Below, in pieces: positions 12,230 to 22,733 of a DNA stretch of 64,000 bases. Made by a program: the position numbers and the translations under genes. Numbering within the stretch: position 1 is the stretch's first letter; every line of letters begins with the position of its first letter. Source of the DNA: Cynocephalus volans (Eukaryota > Chordata > Mammalia > Dermoptera > Cynocephalidae); assembly GCF_027409185.1 (NCBI RefSeq), contig NC_084464.1, positions 45,173,095-45,237,094 on the forward strand. The letters are read 5' to 3'. The notes beneath the pieces are model-generated. The model was given only the letters and a program-made list of their open reading frames with translations. It ran no database searches and was not told the DNA's origin.

Positions 12230-12850
12230 CTCGGTGTAATGCCGGTTCCCTGATTCTCTAGCCCCGCGTTCCTGCAGAGCGCCTGCTGGGGGCCGGAATA
12301 TTGCCCGGGGTCATCCCCCGACCTACACCTCGAAGGATAAGCCGGGCTGGGAACTTGAGAAGTGGGGGATGTACGGGCCTGAGAAGAGGCGGTCCGGTTG
12401 TACTGGGGACGTCAGGGCACCGCCGACCACCCCGGGCGTGGGGAGATGCAGAGTCGGAGCGGGGATCGGTACCCACAGCCCACTCACCTCGCGGCGGCGG
12501 CACGGTTCGGTGAGGAGAAAAGGAAAGACAGAGGGGTGAAGAGCAAGACGCCCACCCTCCACCACACCGCTTTCGACCCACACTGCTCGACGGGAGAAAC
12601 TCTGCAACCTCAGCCGCCCCCGAAGGGAACGGAGCCACAGACTCCGCCGCCAGCTGCTGTCCGAGTCCCCTCTAGGCGGCGCGGAGGACTCTGCGTCTCT
12701 GTGGGCCGCTCCCCACGGCGCTCGGTACAGCTCACTGATCCGTGACGCCCAGCCACTGCTCTTAACAGGAAGCGCGGCGTCCCGCCTGGCCCTCAGGTCC
12801 CGCGACGCGCACGCGCAGGTGCGCTGCTGCTGGGCCCGGCTTCCTCAGTG
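12230..12850 (-). promoter_or_regulatory. CpG island, probable promoter of an unnamed minus-strand transcript
   Basis: GC and CpG rise sharply within an AT-rich region. On the minus strand GCCGCCGCGAG is followed at 12,487 by GTGAGTGGG, a strong splice donor, so a leftward transcript with exon 1 near 12,488-12,700 is likely. GACGTCA (CRE-like) and GGAAGCG (ETS-like) boxes are present. Open frames here have no recognisable product and are probably a GC effect. Confidence 0.6.
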
Positions 12851-12881
12851 TTAGGATTTAATACGAACACGCTCTTCTGAA

Positions 12882-12975
12882 TGCGTTTGCCTTAGTTAGA
12901 GCGCGGTGTTGTAACACCAAGGCCAAGGATTCGGATCCCCGCACTAGCCAGCCGCAAAGAAAAACAAAACAAACA
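12882..12975 (+). mobile_element. t-SINE monomer, 5' end altered
   Basis: TTAGTTAGAGCGCGGTGTTG and GGATTCGGATCCCCGCAC match the monomer. It abuts the right edge of the CpG island. Confidence 0.8.
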
Positions 12976-13093
12976 ACAGAATACCTTTTCCTCTGGTATT
13001 TCCCGTTGAACGTGTAAAGGAAAATAGAAAAGAAAACAAGCAATAGACGGAAATCACTACTGTTAACACTTTAGTGAATTTATTCAATAATCT

Positions 13094-13152
13094 ATTTATT
13101 TATTTATTTATTGGCGACTGGCCGATACGGGATCTGAACCCTTGATCTTGGT
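13094..13152 (-). mobile_element. t-SINE fragment with (TTTA)n tail
   Basis: The reversed B-box arm GGGATCTGAACCCTTGATC lies behind a TTTATTTATTTATT stretch, which is the complement of the element's tail. Confidence 0.7.
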
Positions 13153-13496
13153 TATTTTCTAATTTTTTTGGGTGATTTTGTCATCGTCAATTTTTCCACT
13201 TAATTTAGGTATGTAACGTCCCCCCTCTCCCTATGTATTGTAGCATGTATTGTAATAGCACATTAACTAAACAAGAATAGTTTAACTCTTCTAGAGCAAT
13301 TGGTTAGTTTTTGGCCTATGGACCCTGCAAGGTTTGAGCTTGAATTGAGTTGGCTGCTAGAAAGCTTGAAACAAATCTTGCGGGGCCAAGGATATGTGCG
13401 TGATGTTGGAATGTGTAATTTTTTTTCTACTGCTAACCCCACTCCTGGCCCCATTCCACTTTGCTATCTTTGTTTTCCCTTTGCCCTATCATTAGT

Positions 13497-13590
13497 GTTT
13501 TATTTTGGCTGCTGACCAGTAAGCAGATCCAAACCCTTGACCTTGGTGTTATGAGGCTGCGCTGTAACCAGCTGAACTAACCAGCCAGCC
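13497..13590 (-). mobile_element. t-SINE monomer
   Basis: AGATCCAAACCCTTGACCTT and CTGAACTAACCAGCCAGCCC are the reverse complements of the B-box and A-box arms. Confidence 0.85.
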
Positions 13591-13619
13591 CAACATTATT
13601 TGTCAATTTTTTAAAAATA

Positions 13620-13719
13620 GGTTTTTGGGTGGTCGGGGACTGACCTGTACCGGCATCTGAACCCTTGGCCTTGGTGTTCCAAGGCTACACTCTAGCCAAC
13701 TTAGCTAACCAGCCAGCCC
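13620..13719 (-). mobile_element. t-SINE monomer
   Basis: CATCTGAACCCTTGGCCTT and AACTTAGCTAACCAGCCAGC show the reversed arms. It lies about 30 bases from the preceding copy in the same orientation. Confidence 0.85.
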
Positions 13720-14784
13720 TTCTTATTTAAGTGTATTTGATCTTGCTTTTTGGTTCAGGCCTCTCTATAAGCCATGCTTTAATCCTTTTTCAAACAAGGT
13801 TGCTCAACCATTTCCCTACTGTTGGAGTAAACAGTCCCAATTTTTATCCAATTGAAATTTTGAAGTGATTGAAGATTTTTGACCATAATGTGCTTTTTTT
13901 TTTTAAATTTAGATTTTACTGTAAGTCAAATTCCTAGAAAATACTGGATCAATAGAAAAGACATTCAGTGAGTCTGTACTGAAGTTTCTGGTGCTGTGGG
14001 ATATAGAGATGATAACCAGGGGGAAATATCTAACATTCTTGAGGGTTTGTATTCCATGCCAGGTACTTGTAAAGCCCTTCACATGGGTCCTGTCCTCAAA
14101 TTGCTCTGACAAAATATGTTTCTTATAAAAGTTAACTATAAAAGGCAGGAAGGAACAGGTGAAAGAGTTCCCAGGTAGAAGGGCTGTAGAAGCTCAGGAA
14201 CAAACTCAGGTAAAGAAAAGACTATTTGAAGTTGCTTATATTTAAATTAATTTTCAATTTATTAAAGTTGTAAATTTAAAAACAGATTTTCTTAAGTTTT
14301 TAAGTTTAACTTGCATATACTGGTGTTCTATTTAAGAATCATGTAAATTTTGTATAAAAATAAAAGCAGTATCTTGTTTTTGATTAATGTTCAATTAGCC
14401 CATGGGCTTGACATATTAAATTTGCTTGAACATTACTCATACCATTTACAAACTTGGTTGATTAAATTCTCTTAAATATTTAAACTATATTTACAAATTT
14501 AATATATTTAATTTTTCCCCAAGCACTTCAAATTCCTCTTAGGGCAGATTTACAAGTCAAACAAGAAAAAAGTCTTAAGCATGTAAATAATTATCATAAA
14601 CCTAATAATTCAAACTTTTAAATGCAGCAAATCAAGTTTTCTTAAAGATTCCCATACTGTTTACAAACATAATCAAATTATCTTATACCTTTCAGCTTCA
14701 AATCACAAGTCTAAAATAAATTACAAAATTCAATTAGAAATCAAAAGATGCGTCTGTTCAATTCTCTAATATGTCAAATTTTCT
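13720..14784. other. AT-rich intergenic DNA
   Basis: From about 14,220 it is over two-thirds A+T with many short TTTAAA blocks. Nothing coding was seen. Confidence 0.6.
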
Positions 14785-15102
14785 TAAATATTATAGACAC
14801 ATTAAGAAACAAACACACAAACATGGATGGACTTGGAGAAAATTATATTAAGTGAAACAAGTCAGGCACACAAAGAGAAATACCACATGTTCTCACTTAT
14901 TTGTGGGAGCTAAAAATAAATATACAAACAAATAAATGGGGGGGGAAGACACAACAATCACAACAATTCCTTGAACTTGTTAAGACAAGTGAACAGATAT
15001 GATGGTGGAGGGGAGAGAGGGAAGGGGGAAAGAGGAACGGGTAAAGGGACATAAAATTCAACTACAATGTATATTAAAAACCTAAAAAAACAAACAAACA
15101 CA
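14785..15102 (+). mobile_element. L1 3' end fragment
   Basis: ATGGATGGACTTGGAGAAAA, TTAAGTGAAACAAGTCAGGC and CACATGTTCTCACTTATTTG are the conserved L1 ORF2-3' UTR junction. It ends in an A-rich tail that runs into a truncated t-SINE. Confidence 0.8.
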
Positions 15103-15160
15103 GCAGTGTTGATAGCACCAAGGTTTGGATCTCCATACAGGCCAGCTGCCAAAAAAACCC
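15103..15160 (+). mobile_element. 5'-truncated t-SINE at an L1 tail
   Basis: GTTGATAGCACCAAGGTTTG and CAGGCCAGCTGCC follow the L1 A tail directly. Either it inserted into the tail or it was copied jointly with the L1. Confidence 0.7.
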
Positions 15161-15847
15161 CAAACACACAGAATATCTCAACCTTCTAAAATCTTTTTCC
15201 TAACCTTTACATAAAAGAAATAACATTATGGATTTATTTTGATTTAATCATTTATGTCTTCCTTCACAAGGTGGTAGAGTAAAATAATTTCTGTTCATAT
15301 TCTTCTTGCCACAATTCTACGATCTTATTGATTTGCCTGTACAACTAAAGAAGTCTGATAATTACCCTTCTAAATGTAAACTTAGATTTAAACAAAACTA
15401 ATATATGTATTAACTATGTTATTTATCTATGCAAAGAAGCAAAATTAACACAGTAGGGTGAATAATGCAATTAATTATTACTGTACACTATCATGTTCTC
15501 CTTTCTTTAGTATATTTTTATTTTGCTTCTACCTATATATTTTTTGCTTCATCTGTAAAATGGGCATAATAATTCCTGTCTTAGAGAGCTGTCAGCCAAA
15601 ATGAGATACCTGTCACATGTATAATAACACATGTTCCTACCCTCCTTTCCTAATCCACAACTTTTCCTCCTCCCTCAGAACTCAGATTAATGTTGAGAAA
15701 TTCCAGGGTTGTTGTCTTCAAAATTGGGGGAAGAAGGGTCCATATCTAGGAGGCAGTTTTGTGAAAAGAAAAAAAAATGTCTTTCTCCAGAGAGGCACCC
15801 CTCTCCTGACTCTGATCCCTCCACTGTCCACAGTAGGGTTTATACTT
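15161..15847. other. intergenic, nothing recognised
   Basis: AT-rich in its first half. No supported feature. Confidence 0.5.
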
Positions 15848-15944
15848 ATTTATTTTATTTTGGTAGCTGGCCAGTGCAGGAATCTGAACCCTTGACCGTG
15901 GTGTTATAACACCAGGCTCTAACCAACTGAGCTGTCAGCCCCCA
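15848..15944 (-). mobile_element. t-SINE monomer
   Basis: GGAATCTGAACCCTTGACC and AACCAACTGAGCTGTCAGCC are the reversed arms. It is only about 45 bases from the next copy, which faces the other way. Confidence 0.88.
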
Positions 15945-15990
15945 CAGTAGAATTTTGAGGTGATTTATTCCTTTTAAAAATAGATATAGA

Positions 15991-16094
15991 GGGCTGGCCA
16001 GTTATCTCAGTTGGTTAGAGCGTGGTGCCGATAACACCAAGCGTCCAGGGTTCAATCCCTGTACAGGCCAGCTGCCAAGAAAAATAAATAAATA
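15991..16094 (+). mobile_element. t-SINE monomer
   Basis: CAGTTATCTCAGTTGGTTAG and GGGTTCAATCCCTGTAC are nearly intact tRNA arms. AAAATAGATATAG and AAAATAGAAATAG flank it. Confidence 0.9.
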
Positions 16095-16282
16095 AAAATA
16101 GAAATAGCATGTACACTTGTCTCCTTTGTTTAAAGGATATGTTAAGGATTCTAAGAAAAACTTTTTAGGAAGAAAAACTCCTTAAATCATTTGATTGATT
16201 ATTTAAATCAAATCAGTTTAGAGCAATCTAGTTTCTCAAAGAAAAGAAAATTTAGCCAGTCAATCAATAATAGTTTATGGCA

Positions 16283-16400
16283 GGGCTGGCCAGTTAGCTC
16301 AGTTGGTTAGAGCATGGTGTTGGTAACACCAAGGTCTGGGGTTCAATCTCTGTACTGGCCAGCTGCCAAACCAAAAATCAAAACAAAAAAACCCACAATG
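16283..16400 (+). mobile_element. t-SINE monomer at the MaLR LTR boundary
   Basis: CCAGTTAGCTCAGTTGGTTA and GGGGTTCAATCTCTG mark the arms. The target duplication AATAATAGTTTRTGGCA spans the host-LTR junction, so the SINE inserted after the LTR element. Confidence 0.92.
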
Positions 16401-16410
16401 AATAATAGTT

Positions 16411-16919
16411 TGTGGCAGATTGATTGCACTGATGATCTCAATTCTATACCTCCTTCTGCATCCACATCCTCTGCCCAGTGACTTAAATTCGTCTCACAAA
16501 AGAAGCTGAGGCTATTCCCCTACCCCTTAAACCTGGGCTTGGCCATGTTACTTGCATTGGCAAATAGGATGTTAGCAAGTTTGAAGCCAGCAGAAAATTA
16601 AACAAATGCTTTTGTGTTTTCACTTCCTCTCATGCTTTTCTGCAATTGCCATGAAAACACGCTCAGTCTAGGCTGAAATCACCCCTGGGCTAGCCAGCTG
16701 GAGGGATGTGAGAGAGGCACATGGAGAAGAGCCCATTTGTCCCAGGGGAGCAGCTCCCAGCTAGCCCTAGACCTGCTGACTAAAGATGTATGAGCAAGCC
16801 CAGTCTAAATCAGCAAAACTACTCAGTTGACCATTGGCTGTGAGAAATAATATATGATTGTTGTTTGAAACCACAAAGATTTAGAGTTATTTGTTATGCA
16901 ATAGTAGCTAAAAGATACA
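16411..16919 (+). repeat. left LTR of the MaLR element
   Basis: Begins TGTGGCAGATTGATTGCAC and ends near AAAGATACA. The 3' part, with TTGTTTGAAACCACAAAG and TTATTTGTTATGCA, is the common MLT1 LTR end. A t-SINE sits against its left edge. Confidence 0.8.
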
Positions 16920-16966
16920 GAAATTGGTACCAGAAGTGGGTGCTACTATAACAAAAACCTAAAATT

Positions 16967-17059
16967 GGGCCAGCCCGTGGCTCACTTGGGAGAGCATGAT
17001 GCTGACAACACCAAGTCAAGGGTTAAGATCCCCTCACCTGTCATCGTTTTTTAAAAAAG
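16967..17059 (+). mobile_element. t-SINE monomer within MaLR internal sequence
   Basis: GTGGCTCACTTGGGAGAGC and GGTTAAGATCCCCTCACC mark the arms. CCTAAAAT flanks it. Confidence 0.87.
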
Positions 17060-17574
17060 CCTAAAATATGTGGCATTAACTTTGGAACTGGGAGGCAGGG
17101 GAGGCTGAAAATGATGAGGAAAGCATTAGAAAAGGTTGGGAAAATGGTAGCAGTGTTATGTAGTGCCAAAACAATTGGCAAAACTGTCACCTGAGATAAC
17201 TTAGGAGATAGAAAATGTACCTAATGAACTTGTAGATTTGAGAAAAGAAATCTCCAGGCCGAATGTTGAAAGTGTCATCTGGCTCTTAGTATCTGTGTTT
17301 GATAAAGTTTTATAAGAGATGAGCTAAAGGAAGAAATAGTCAATTTGCAAACAGAATTTGGAGGAAGTGTGAAAGGGGCAGAATTTTCTGGGTTGGAAAA
17401 TAAAACTGTTTTTCATTCCCAGCCTCTTAGGCCAGTAAAAGATGCTGAAAGTAAGAAAAGATCTCAAGGGTGTGACTGAAGACTGTCAAGTCCTCTGAAA
17501 AAAATCATGACAATGCCTCGTAGAGCCTCTTGGTTGGACAAAAGGACTTTTAGGAATTTTAAAGACTTGACCTC

Positions 17575-19164
17575 GGAGTTCTGGTCAAGATGTTGGAATA
17601 GACGGTCCCCAGCATCACTCTCTCCCCCAAATCAGCCAATTTACAACTATAAAAATGTAACATCAGCCAAGCTGGGGCCGCTGGAGCTCAGAGGAAGAGG
17701 AGGAGAGACCTACGGAGTTCATGAAGGCAGGAGAAGCCATGACAAGAGAAAGAAAAAACTGCTCTGAGCGTTTCAGGCTGCAGCCACTTTAAGGCTGGAA
17801 CTGCTGATCACATGGAGCAGGAGCCGGCAGAAGCTGCAGCTGTGCCTTCAGATGGAGTTGCTTGGAGGTGGCAGGGGAGAAGAGGGCCTTGGTGGCCCCC
17901 AGGACAGCAAGACCATTAATAGGGTTCCCGTGGACCCACGCAGGAGCAAGGAGCCAGAACAGCTGAAAAAGGGGAGCCATTCAGAGGCCAGTGAGTCATT
18001 GCAAGGGACTGGCACAGGGCCCGTCCCATGGGAAGTGTTTGGAAGATGGGAGGTGGGGGAGATAGACCCACTGGGAGAACACTGGGACACAGCAAGGACA
18101 GCCAATCTGCCCCCCAATCAGTGCAGGACCACTCACAGGAGACTGGTCAAGAATATAGAATTGCATGGGGTGCAGTTTGATGAAAAAACTCAGGCCCAGA
18201 TTAGAGTTTCTACACAACCCAGGGCACCTTGGGAGCTGGAAGTACCTAATAAGGTCAACCATTAAACCCTGAGCTGCACAAAAAGCCTTCCCTAGGGAAA
18301 TAGCAGCAAAGCAGCAATTTAGCTCAACAGCACAGCTCAAGCACTGGTTCCCACAGGAAGTTTGCCCATTTTAGTAGTAAGCAAAGGATAAAAAATTAGT
18401 TCCGACCACCAGCACCTTGGGGCCCGCCAGGGGACATGAGGCATGGAGCCAGGGACTGGACCCCCACCCACAACCACACACACCACCAGCGCCTCGGGGC
18501 CCACCTGGGAACCCAAGGCTTGCAGATGGGACTGGACTGCCCTCCCACAACTAGGCACACCATGCCAGCGCCTTGGGGCCCGCCCATGGATCAGAGATAT
18601 GGAGCTGGGGACCAGACACTCCCCACTACCAGGCACACCACCAGCACCAAAGAACATGTCAAAAACATCACCTCCATGTGGGTGTCCCACCACAGCCACC
18701 ACAATAACCATGGCTGCTGTGAAAGTGGCTAGACACCATGACCACCACACAGATGGTCTGCCAGCCACTGGAGTGCACTGACACAAGGAGAGTCACCAGC
18801 AGAGATAAAGAAAAGAAGAGGATGTCTCTCTCCACAAAGCCTATTTCAAGTGACAGAAGAAGCATCTGCTCTATGATAATATTGGGGGACCCGATCACAT
18901 CTCTCAGCATTGGACAAATCATCTAGGCAACAAATCAACAGAGTAACCACTATTCTTTCAGAAGGAGAGAAGAAATCTAGGGTAATTAGAGGGGTGAGGA
19001 GGGAGGGAGAGGGGGGTGGGGAAAGAATGGACAAGGGGCATGAAGAATAATTATGATTTGTAACAATATATATGCTAGCAATCCTGATTTGATCAACATA
19101 TCTCAATGTTGAATCCCAGAAATATGTATAATCAATTTTGATTCAATAAAAATTAAAAAAAAAA
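17575..19164 (+). mobile_element. internally deleted L1 (5' end and 3' end joined, coding region mostly missing)
   Basis: The 1.59 kb unit is flanked by AAAGACTTGACCTC (17,561) and AAAGACTGGACCCC (19,165). The left end, GTCAAGATGTTGGAATAGAC and then CAATTTACAACTAT, looks like the first bases of an L1 5' UTR. About 70 bases near 18,875-18,945 (CTCTCAGCATTGGAC, then AATCATCTAGGCAAC) match L1 ORF2. The right end is an L1 3' UTR with an A tail. ORF1 and nearly all of ORF2 are absent. It inserted into the MaLR internal region. Confidence 0.72.
18400..18650 (+). repeat. imperfect tandem repeat of about 80 bp, three copies
   Basis: The motif CAGCRCCTYGGGGCCCRCC followed by a GGAGC-x-GGGAC-type segment and an ACAACY-x-GCACACCA tail recurs three times within the L1-derived 5' UTR. 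Tandem monomers are a known feature of some L1 promoters. Confidence 0.55.
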
Positions 19165-19569
19165 AAAGACTGGACCCCTACAGTACCCTGACATGGCCCA
19201 GTTAGCAGAGACTAAGTCAACAGAGAAGCATGTCTCAAGAACATTTAGGGTATGGTTGTTGGTGCATGAAGTGGACTCCAATCATATATATATTTTTGAA
19301 AACTTCACACACGGCTACACTACACAAAAAGGTACTGAGACTATTCAAATTGTACAAAGACCTCTAGGCTGCCTACTCTCCATCAGGAGGAAGCAAGCTG
19401 AGAAAGCTTCTCAGCTGCCATCAAAGGCTGTTTCTTCAGATGAAAGCAAAGGACTTGATGGAGAAGGAAAGATGCCTTAAAGTTGGGGGAGCCAAAGGCC
19501 ATGGGGAACAATGGACTGGGGAGCCACTCTGGGGGAGCAGAACCAGGTCTAATCAAGCAATATTCCCCA

Positions 19570-19740
19570 GGGCTGGCCCATAGCTCACTTGGGAGAGTGT
19601 GGTGCTGATAACACCAAGGCCATGGGTTCGGATCCCTGTGTAGGGATGGCTGGTTGGCTCACTTGGGAGAGTGTGGAGCTGACAACACCAGGTCAAGGGT
19701 TAAGATCCCCTTACCTGTCATCTTTTTTTTTAAAAAAAGG
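19570..19740 (+). mobile_element. t-SINE dimer within MaLR internal sequence
   Basis: The two units are joined at GTAGGGATGGCTGGTTGGC. AATATTCCCCA is repeated exactly on both sides. Confidence 0.9.
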
Positions 19741-20052
19741 AATATTCCCCATTCCTGGAGTAGAAGGACCTGGCTGGATTTGCTCAGCTGATTTCAGAAT
19801 TAGTCTGGATCAGTGACTGCCATATGCCTACCATTATTACTAACTCTTTTTCCAGAGAGCTTCTATTGTTGTTATTCTGCCCCTGACTAACCATTGTATT
19901 TTGGGTGTGTGTGGGGAATGAATTAGTAGACAACTTGTCTTTTTAGTTCACAGGTATTCCAATCAAGAGCCACACATAGACCTGATGTCAATCACAACAT
20001 CTTGGACTCTGAGCCTAATGTCCTAATAAATAATAGTGGCCAGAAGGCAGAC

Positions 20053-20568
20053 TGCGGTAGATTGATTGCACTGATGACTCCAATTCTTCACCCCTCCCTG
20101 TGTCCACACCCTTTGCCCAGTGAATTTGTAATCCCTTTCATAATGGAAGCAGAGTCTATTTCTCTACGCTCTTGAAGAATCTGAGCTTGACTGTGTGACT
20201 TGCTTTGGCCATTATGATGTTAGCTGACTTGATGCATGTAGAGGTTGTAAAAAATGCCTGTGTGTTTCTGCTTCTTCTCTTGCTTCTCTGTGATCACCAT
20301 GAGAACATGCCCAAAACATGCTCATGTTAACCTGCCGGGGGGACGTTAATGACACATGGAAGAAAGCAGAGTTGTCCCAGCTTGGGTTATCTCAGACAAG
20401 CCAGCCCAGCTTACCTGCCAGCAGATCACAGATGTGTGAGTGAGCATGAGCCTTGCCTAGATCACCAGAATTGCCCAGTTCAACCACTGACTATGAGGAC
20501 TAATGGTTGTTGTTTTAAGTCTCTAAGTTTTGGGATAGTTTTGTTACACAGCAATAAGTAACTAATAT
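20053..20568 (+). repeat. right LTR of the MaLR element
   Basis: Begins TGCGGTAGATTGATTGCAC and ends ACTAATATA before the target duplication TAGTT. It is clearly paralogous to the left LTR but diverged, indicating an old insertion. Confidence 0.8.
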
Positions 20569-20734
20569 ATAGTTATTGAATATATCTGTACAGTTAAAAA
20601 AAAAGATTGGAAAAGGACCACAGAAAATATTAAGAAAAGTGAATTATGGTGATTTTTAGGTTTTTTCCTCATATTTTTCCCAATAAATATGCTTCCCAGT
20701 TATAATAACAGAAAGCAGAGTAACATAATGGTAA

Positions 20735-20905
20735 AAATCATAGTCTTCAGAAAAATCACAGGCTGTAGAATAAAATAGATTTGAGGTAAAATCGTGGCTC
20801 ATCACTTACACTCTGGGAGAGTTACTTAGGGCCTCTAAACCTCTGTTTTTTTATCTGCTAAATGGGCATAGATGCCTGTCTGAACATGATGAGTTTGTTC
20901 AAAGA
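20735..20905 (-). mobile_element. MIR SINE
   Basis: GAGAGTTACTTAGGGCCTCT and TATCTGCTAAATGGGCATAG are reversed MIR core sequence. Confidence 0.6.
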
Positions 20906-20919
20906 AATGGTTAGCATGT

Positions 20920-21085
20920 CCCCTCCTTTGATAAGCCTCCCTGAGTCACCCCCAGACCAGGCTTGGTGCACCTCATCTGGGACCCCTGAGCTTCCCTGAC
21001 ACAGCACTTCTCACCTGGCTGGTCACTGCTCCATGACCATGTAAGCTTCCTGAGGGTAGGGCCTTTAACACCCTTTAACCCTCAT
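20920..21085 (+). mobile_element. L2 LINE fragment
   Basis: CACTTCTCACCTGGCTGGTC and ATGTAAGCTTCCTGAGGGTA fit the L2 pattern before the repeat end. Confidence 0.6.
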
Positions 21086-22729
21086 CAAGGAGGTGGAGGT
21101 GAGTGTGAAAAACATAATACACCTCATGGATTTTCAGCAGGGAGGCAGACACTGTTTTGTGAAGCCAATTTGGTGGTGGCGGTGGTGTAATGGGGATGAT
21201 TTGAACTGGGTGGGACTGGAGGAAGGGCCATTACCAAAATCTGGAACATTGAGAATACACCCCAGGGCCTTGGCAGTGGAAATGGGAAGTCAGAGATGGG
21301 GAGGGGAGGAGGGAACAGTCTACAGGGACTTGGGGCAGCCTTGAACCAAGGGAGGCACAGTGGCCTCTGAGTACCCCAAGCAGCGAGGAAGAGAAGTTCA
21401 TTTGAGACACGGACCTGCACCCTCCTTTCCCAACCTCCTTTGCCCCTCAGCTTTCCCTCCTCCATCCTCTACAAGTTACTTTTCCCATTGGACAAAACCC
21501 TTCTGGTTCTCTCTCTGTCAGGCACCTGGCTTTGAGACAACTTCCGCAGCATCACACAGCTTAGGAATAGGCTTTATTGGAGAAAGAGAAAACAAAGGGG
21601 CAGCAAGAAGAGAAACAGCATGTCAGCCCATGGGGAGGCAAGCCTGGGCAGCAGCAATGGGAGAGCCTTCCTGCCATCACCCTCCCTTGTACAGATGGCA
21701 TGAGAAAGCGGCCTTGTCAACGGAGGAACACAGCCTGCTTGGCACCATGCAGTCTGGATTTGGAGTGCCAGCCCCTTGCAGGAGTTGTCTGAGGATGCCA
21801 GCACCTGGATACCTTGGGCATGTGGACATCCGCTGACCCCGCTGGGATGAGGGGAAGGCATGTGTGTAATACTCAGAATACCCCTCAGTCCTGTGGTAAG
21901 TCGTGCTTGGGTGTGGCCCCTTTCACCAGAAGAAGGAAGGGGGCTTATTCTAGTTAGCCCACCATTCGGGCCACCCAGAATGAAAGTCCAAGGTCATGTG
22001 AAGACAGTCTTGCCCATTACAGTACACATCACCACCATGGGGATGCCCCCAACTCCTTCTTATGATATCACTTGGCTTTTAGCCTGCCCACAAGTCTTTC
22101 TCACCCACAGCCTGGCAGTAGAGTTATTCAGGTTCCAAGAAATCCCATTCTTTTTCAGTAGATAAGGTAAATGATGTCTCTAAGCCTAGTCCAGTGCCTC
22201 TCTTGCACTCTGATTCACAACATTCAAAATTTGGAGATGCTGGATATACCAAATGTACCCTGTCTTTCTCTAGTGTGGCCCACCTGAGACTTTAGCAAGA
22301 AATGTCCACTCTTGAGGAAGCCTAACCATCTGCTTGAAATGAGTTGGAGAAGTTGCCCTCAGTGGGGTCAGAGGTCAGGTCAGAGTGGGTCAGGTCAAAA
22401 CATGAAAATGTTGATGAGCCCAGATTCCACACAGCCAATAGTCACAAAAGTCTGGGCCATGAACTTTGCAGAGGAGGTTCACCTCATGATGCAATGGAAC
22501 AGACAGCTTTGGAAAACTGTCTTCATGCTGTGTCCTTTGTCAAAGCTGACTGGAAAAAGTTGAGGTATTGGGCACCAGGAATGATTCCAAGATTGCAGAG
22601 GAAGAGTTTAGATAATGGAGCCAAGAGGTTTATTGATTCATATGTTAATTCCAACAATTGATGCCCACTCAAGTGCCACTGACCAGATACCACACACTCA
22701 CTTAGCCACACATAACATCCACACCCTCA
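21086..22729. other. intergenic, nothing recognised
   Basis: Moderate GC. Open frames up to 158 codons overlap each other on both strands, lack splice support and match no family I know. Confidence 0.55.
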
Positions 22730-22733
22730 CATG

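Larger units (their letters stand above)
16411..20568 (+). mobile_element. ERVL-MaLR (MLT1-type) element with both LTRs, nested insertions inside
   Basis: Two LTRs about 510 bases long face the same way and the five bases TAGTT flank the whole unit at 16,406 and 20,569. After the left LTR comes TTGGTACCAGAAGTGGG, typical of the start of MaLR internal regions. The internal part has no intact gene and is broken by two t-SINEs and a 1.6 kb L1 derivative. It is a non-coding fossil. Confidence 0.8.

Noticed and set aside
12660-12674. CTCF-like CCTCTAGGCGGCGC
   Set aside because: It has two mismatches to the core consensus and lies in a CpG island where such strings are frequent by chance.
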